From: Anaerolineaceae bacterium
Lineage (GTDB): Bacteria; Chloroflexota; Anaerolineae; Anaerolineales; Villigracilaceae
Direction of reading: 5' to 3'
DNA length: 36,474 nt
NCBI GenBank assembly: GCA_009885525.1
Contig: VFKN01000105.1
Location: forward strand, 1-36,474
The notes beneath the pieces are model-generated. The model was given only the letters and a program-made list of their open reading frames with translations, had not been told where the DNA came from and searched no databases. The translations under genes were made by a program, and so were the position numbers. The first letter of the stretch is position 1; every line of letters begins with the position of its first letter. Of this stretch, positions 33,250 to 36,474 are shown piece by piece.

Positions 33250-34638
33250 TTATGGTGCAGGTGTAATACCTTGCGCGGGGTTGTCGTAGACCACAACCGA
33301 TGCCAGCAGCCAGCCTTCCACATATACTCCTCGATTAGAGGCAAAGACATGCAGCCATTGATCACCGTTCACAATGCGCGCATCGGTCTGTATTTCAACG
33401 ACAGTGCCGTTTGGTAATGTGTCAATATATTTCCCGCCGGGTGTTTGGCGTAAATTCGTGCCGCCGGCTTCCTTCGCGCTGACTTTGCCGAGGATGGTTT
33501 GAGGGGCGATCGTAATGGTGGGCGTTACGCTTGGCTGGATCGTTACTGTCGCTGTGGGTGAATTGCCTGGCGTTACTGAGATGACCGTCGCTGTTGCGCT
33601 GGCTGCTTTTGTCAACGTCGGTGTACTACTTAAGGTGGGTGTGGTGCTTGATGTGACAGTAGATGTGATCGTCCCGTTTGGTGTGAGCGATGGCGTGATG
33701 GTTGCTGTATTGGTGGGGCGCGGCGTATTCGTGGAGGTGGGGGAGGAGGTGGAACTTGGAGTTGCCGATGGAATTGGGGAGGGAATCAAAACGGTGGGAG
33801 TCGCTGTCGCGCTGGCTTGGGGGGCGGCTGGAATTCCTCCGCCCGTTAATATTATCAGCGCGCCAATAAATATCAGCAGGGTGATTACACTCATCACAAT
33901 GCCTGCGGCGGTGGGGCGAAGTTTTAGGAAAAAGAGGGTGATCAATCCGAGAACACTTGCGAGGGCAAAGTGGACGCCAAAGACGAGCAGACCCTGGGGC
34001 CAGATGCCTTCCACGCCGGAGCCGAGGCCAAATCCGCCCGCGTTGATGGGCAGATAAAATGCGTAGGCGATGAGGATGCTTGGGAGGAAGGGTTTGTCTT
34101 CGGAGCGCGCGAAGGATGCGACGAGTGTGATCGCTGCGATGGAAAGCACGACCAGTTCGGGAATCCATAAACGCGCGTGGATGAAAACGTTGGTGAGTGT
34201 AATGGGGAGAAAGAGCCGCGCTGCGAAACCGGTTAAGACTCCGCCGAAGAAAACGATCACGCCGCTGATGAGCAAAGCCATGATGGTTTCAAAAAGAAAA
34301 CGCGGCTTGCCGGTTAAGATCGCGAGCAGGAAGCCCACCCAGGGAGTCATGATCGGTGTGACCAGAATGCCGAGCAAAAGCACGGCTTGCGAATCGAGTA
34401 AAAAGCCAAGACCTACAATTGCGCCGCAGACAAGCGAAAAGACGAAGAGTTCAAGCGATGGATAAGCGCGGCGTGAAAGCGTGGAGATGAGCGCTGCTTG
34501 ACCTTCGGCGTCGGCCGGGAACATCTCCTGGCGCGCGGCGCGTCTACGGCGCGCACGCACAGCGGATGCGCTGGATTCAGGCGCACGTTTGGGGGCAGGG
34601 TCATTGGTTGGGATAATGGGATCGTCGGGAAAGGACAT
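33250..34638 (-). CDS. DUF389 membrane protein fused to an SH3b domain
   Basis: A 462-aa protein. After a charged N-terminus (residues 1-55) come six or seven membrane helices (about 60-270) with the DUF389 signature (LVTPIMTPWVGFLLAILTG). A Thr/Ser/Pro-rich linker of about 100 residues follows. A bacterial SH3 (SH3b) domain ends the protein (TNLRQTPGGKYIDTLPNGTVVEI ... QWLHVF ... VEGWLLASVVV). SH3b domains usually bind cell-wall peptide, so the tail should face outside. DUF389 function is unknown to me. There is no ribosome-binding site. A TATAAT 10 bases upstream suggests a leaderless transcript. Confidence 0.85.
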   Translation of the reverse strand: MSFPDDPIIPTNDPAPKRAPESSASAVRARRRRAARQEMFPADAEGQAALISTLSRRAYPSLELFVFSLVCGAIVGLGFLLDSQAVLLLGILVTPIMTPWVGFLLAILTGKPRFLFETIMALLISGVIVFFGGVLTGFAARLFLPITLTNVFIHARLWIPELVVLSIAAITLVASFARSEDKPFLPSILIAYAFYLPINAGGFGLGSGVEGIWPQGLLVFGVHFALASVLGLITLFFLKLRPTAAGIVMSVITLLIFIGALIILTGGGIPAAPQASATATPTVLIPSPIPSATPSSTSSPTSTNTPRPTNTATITPSLTPNGTITSTVTSSTTPTLSSTPTLTKAASATATVISVTPGNSPTATVTIQPSVTPTITIAPQTILGKVSAKEAGGTNLRQTPGGKYIDTLPNGTVVEIQTDARIVNGDQWLHVFASNRGVYVEGWLLASVVVYDNPAQGITPAP

Positions 34639-34648
34639 ATTAAAATCT

Positions 34649-34654
34649 ATTATA
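34649..34654 (-). promoter_or_regulatory. -10 box TATAAT of the DUF389 gene
   Basis: A perfect TATAAT on the minus strand lies 10 bases before ATG 34638. No good -35 is seen at 17 bases. Confidence 0.45.
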
Positions 34655-34685
34655 TAGCATGTTCATGGGTTTATGTGCGCGCCGA

Positions 34686-34806
34686 CAGCAATTCTCAGTA
34701 TGGTTTTTATTTATCCACAGATTTCGCTGACCTCACAGATTAAAAGAAAAAATCTGCTAAATCTGCGCGATCTGTGGATATAGGTTTTTCATAATGAGAA
34801 TTGCTG
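34686..34806. repeat. MITE-like palindromic element with AGCAATTCTCA ends
   Basis: Perfect 12-base terminal inverted repeats (CAGCAATTCTCA and TGAGAATTGCTG) bound 121 bases. The inside is a looser palindrome built on TATCCACAGAT/ATCTGTGGATA and related AATCTG steps. It has no coding content and separates the DUF389 and tryptophan dioxygenase genes. Confidence 0.75.
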
Positions 34807-34836
34807 GGGGGTAGCCTCCGATAGAGCGGGGAATGT

Positions 34837-35895
34837 TTATCTTGAGTTGAAACTCATCTTGTCTTTGACTGCGTTTGGCAATTCGGGCAGGCGGCTGCGC
34901 TCCACAAGAAATGTGGCGATCTCGGTTAACTCTTTGAAGATATAGTGTTGACTCAACGCGCCTTCAAGGTAGCCAGCTCCGCTGGTGCCGCCGGTGCCGA
35001 CGCGCATCCCGATCATGCGGCGTACCATCAGGATGTGTTTGTAACGCCAATTGGAAAGTAGTTCGTCGATCGCAATTAATACGCTGAGCAATTCAAACGG
35101 CAGTTGAAAAATGGGCAGGTTGCGATACAGCATGATGAACAACACGGCGCGCATCGCGGGCGCGGAAAATTCCCCACGCCCCTCTTTGAAGAAGACATTT
35201 TCGAAATCTTCCAGCCGTCCTTTTTCATTTGCAGACAAACTGTCTTGATAGATTCTTTTATAGTCGAGCCAGAATTTATCGGCGCTGTCATCATTGGGAT
35301 GATATTGGCTTTGATATTCTTTCCATAATTCCGCGTCAAAAAATGGTGTGCGTTCTGCCCATTTGATGACAAGGTCTTTCAGCGTGGATGTGGCTTCAGC
35401 CTGATTGACGGCGTCGAAGTCGCTTTGGATGAATCCGCCTTTGCGCGTGTGTTTGTAATAATCGGCTTTGTATCTTTGTTCCATCTTCAAGCCGAGTTTG
35501 GCTTCGATCAACCTGAACTGCGCGCTTTGAAAACCGGAAGAAGGGACGAGATAATTCCTGAATTCAAGGAAATCCATGGGCGTCATGGTTTCGAGAATAT
35601 CCACTTGTTTGTTGAGCAGTTCAAGAATTTTGACGACGCGCTTTAATTTATGGACAGCATTACTCATATCACCGGAGTTATCGTTGATGTCGTCCTGCGT
35701 GAATATGCCGTTGACCAGATCCAATTCGTAAATGATTTGTTTGAACCATAATTCATAGGCTTGATGAATCACGATGAATAACATTTCATCACCAGCGCCG
35801 TTTGGCAGGTGCGCGGTTTTGGGATGCTGGCTGTTTAGAATTTTTTCGAGTTCGAGGTAGTCTGCGTAATAAAGGGCGTTTTCTTCGTTTGTCAT
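34837..35895 (-). CDS. kynA: Tryptophan 2,3-dioxygenase
   Basis: A heme enzyme that opens the indole ring of tryptophan to N-formylkynurenine. Family residues are visible: the distal His in FIVIHQAYELWFKQ (about residues 40-53), FRNYLVPSSGFQSAQFR (about 110-127) for substrate binding, the proximal heme ligand His in WRYKHILMVRRMIG, and the GTGGTSGAGYL loop that covers the substrate. Length 352 aa is somewhat above the usual 280-300 aa of bacterial enzymes. Its neighbour is a tryptophanase. The upstream bases before the ATG hold GGGAG (minus strand), a good ribosome-binding site. Confidence 0.93.
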   Translation of the reverse strand: MTNEENALYYADYLELEKILNSQHPKTAHLPNGAGDEMLFIVIHQAYELWFKQIIYELDLVNGIFTQDDINDNSGDMSNAVHKLKRVVKILELLNKQVDILETMTPMDFLEFRNYLVPSSGFQSAQFRLIEAKLGLKMEQRYKADYYKHTRKGGFIQSDFDAVNQAEATSTLKDLVIKWAERTPFFDAELWKEYQSQYHPNDDSADKFWLDYKRIYQDSLSANEKGRLEDFENVFFKEGRGEFSAPAMRAVLFIMLYRNLPIFQLPFELLSVLIAIDELLSNWRYKHILMVRRMIGMRVGTGGTSGAGYLEGALSQHYIFKELTEIATFLVERSRLPELPNAVKDKMSFNSR

Positions 35896-35920
35896 AGGGA
35901 GACCTCACTTTTAGAAATAT

Positions 35921-36040
35921 GTTATTGCGAGGAGCGCTCTTGTACTTTGCGACGAAGCAATCTCCTAATCACGGGGAGATTGCTCACCGCACTGCGTGCG
36001 GCGCAAGTGTCGTCGGGAAGTGCGCCCTCCTCGCAATGAC
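35921..36040. repeat. MITE-like palindromic element with TTGCGAGGAG ends
   Basis: The ends GTTATTGCGAGGAG and the reverse complement CTCCTCGCAATGAC pair with one mismatch. The inner palindrome AGCAATCTCC/GGAGATTGCT lies near the middle. The 120-base element sits between the dioxygenase and tryptophanase genes. It is of the widely scattered ATTGCGAGGAGC type. Confidence 0.75.
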
Positions 36041-36045
36041 GGGGA

Positions 36046-36474
36046 TTATAGGGGTTCGAACCTTGCAGTAAAGTGACGCAGCAACTCAGGCGCGTATGTG
36101 AATTTATACCCGCGGATTTTATCAGCGCGCGCTTTGATCTCAGCCAGTGAATCGGCGACATAGTCCATGTGACTCTGCGTGTATGTGCGGCGCGGAATCG
36201 CGAGGCGCAGCAATTCAAGTTTGGGGTAGTTCCATGTGTTTGTTTCGGGGTCGAGACATGCAAACATGACCGAGCCGACCTCCACGCCGCGGATGCCGCC
36301 TTCGCGGTAAAGTTCAACCGCCAACGCCTGCGCCGGGAATTCGTAATTGGGAATGTGCGCAAGGATTGCGCCGGCATTGATGTAAACACCGTGTCCCCCG
36401 GCGGGTTGAATGGTGGGAATGCCCGCATCGTTAATGCGCGCAGTGAGAGACGCGGTTTGTGCGAGGCGTGATGC
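36046..36474 (-). CDS. tnaA: Tryptophanase, C-terminal part (cut by the window edge)
   Basis: The last 142 codons of a PLP-dependent beta-eliminating lyase that splits tryptophan into indole, pyruvate and ammonia. The visible part reads through GGHGVYINAGAILAHIP, then FPAQALAVELYREGGIRGVEVGSVMF and LLRLAIPRRTYTQSHMDYV, all characteristic of the C-terminal domain of tryptophanase and tyrosine phenol-lyase. The start and the PLP-lysine lie beyond 36474. Tyrosine phenol-lyase cannot be excluded, but the neighbouring tryptophan dioxygenase favours tryptophanase. Confidence 0.85.
   Translation of the reverse strand, partial: ASRLAQTASLTARINDAGIPTIQPAGGHGVYINAGAILAHIPNYEFPAQALAVELYREGGIRGVEVGSVMFACLDPETNTWNYPKLELLRLAIPRRTYTQSHMDYVADSLAEIKARADKIRGYKFTYAPELLRHFTARFEPL

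Noticed and set aside
1..36474. tRNA, rRNA genes and CRISPR arrays
   Set aside because: I looked for TψC-loop-like GGTTCGAATC segments and regularly spaced direct repeats. The only GGTTCGAA-like hit (near 36052) is the end of the tryptophanase frame, and the repeats found are palindromes or coding repeats.

Overview
The window looks like a chromosomal segment of a Chloroflexota bacterium, most likely class Anaerolineae. This is an inference from gene content, not a computed placement. The clues are a long operon of DUF6754-type membrane proteins with a glutamate-mutase-L-like ATPase, proteins rich in Pro/Thr/Ser linkers, a zinc-ribbon protein with many PDWL repeats, a DUF389-SH3b fusion, and a high density of short dispersed palindromes. 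No rRNA, tRNA or CRISPR array was seen. The right edge cuts a tryptophanase gene.

Left part (1-4.7 kb): a minus-strand RhlE-like DEAD-box helicase, a small four-helix membrane protein, a C-terminal fragment of an NlpC/P60-like hydrolase, an EamA-type exporter and a PilZ protein, followed by a plus-strand PIG-L/LmbE deacetylase. At 4.7-6.8 kb lies a chelatase gene split into an AAA+ (I) part and a VWA (D) part. The frame changes at an A9 run that contains a canonical -1 slippery heptamer. This fits programmed frameshifting that yields both the small and the medium chelatase subunit.

Accessory block (6.8-10.6 kb): a hicBA toxin-antitoxin pair sits between the true 3' end of the chelatase gene and a diverged second copy of that end. 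Next come an AT-rich two-gene unit (Mrr-type nuclease plus a HEPN-motif/zinc-ribbon protein), a DUF7718/DUF5647-like overlapping pair and a broken small ORF. A large minus-strand hybrid histidine kinase (four GAF domains, HisKA, HATPase, two REC) fills 10.6-14.4 kb. Its ATPase domain carries an in-frame palindromic repeat that is also found between genes at 18.4 kb.

Middle (14.7-22.5 kb): metallophosphoesterase, APC permease, choline/ethanolamine-kinase-like protein, nucleotidyltransferase-like protein, a TumE-like toxin with its likely antitoxin, a small membrane protein, a lipoprotein and glgC. From 22.5 to 30.7 kb seven tightly coupled plus-strand genes form the candidate undescribed system. 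They encode an 81-aa protein, a DUF6754 protein, a membrane protein, the zinc-ribbon/PDWL-repeat membrane protein, a second membrane protein, the MutL-like ATPase and a 352-aa soluble protein.

Right part (30.8-36.5 kb): a Pro/Thr-rich membrane protein, then minus-strand phosphohexomutase, DUF389-SH3b protein, tryptophan 2,3-dioxygenase and tryptophanase (partial). The phosphohexomutase and glgC suggest glycogen metabolism. The last two genes suggest tryptophan catabolism. Between genes, and once inside one, sit about a dozen palindromic repeats of several families, some of which double as terminators.
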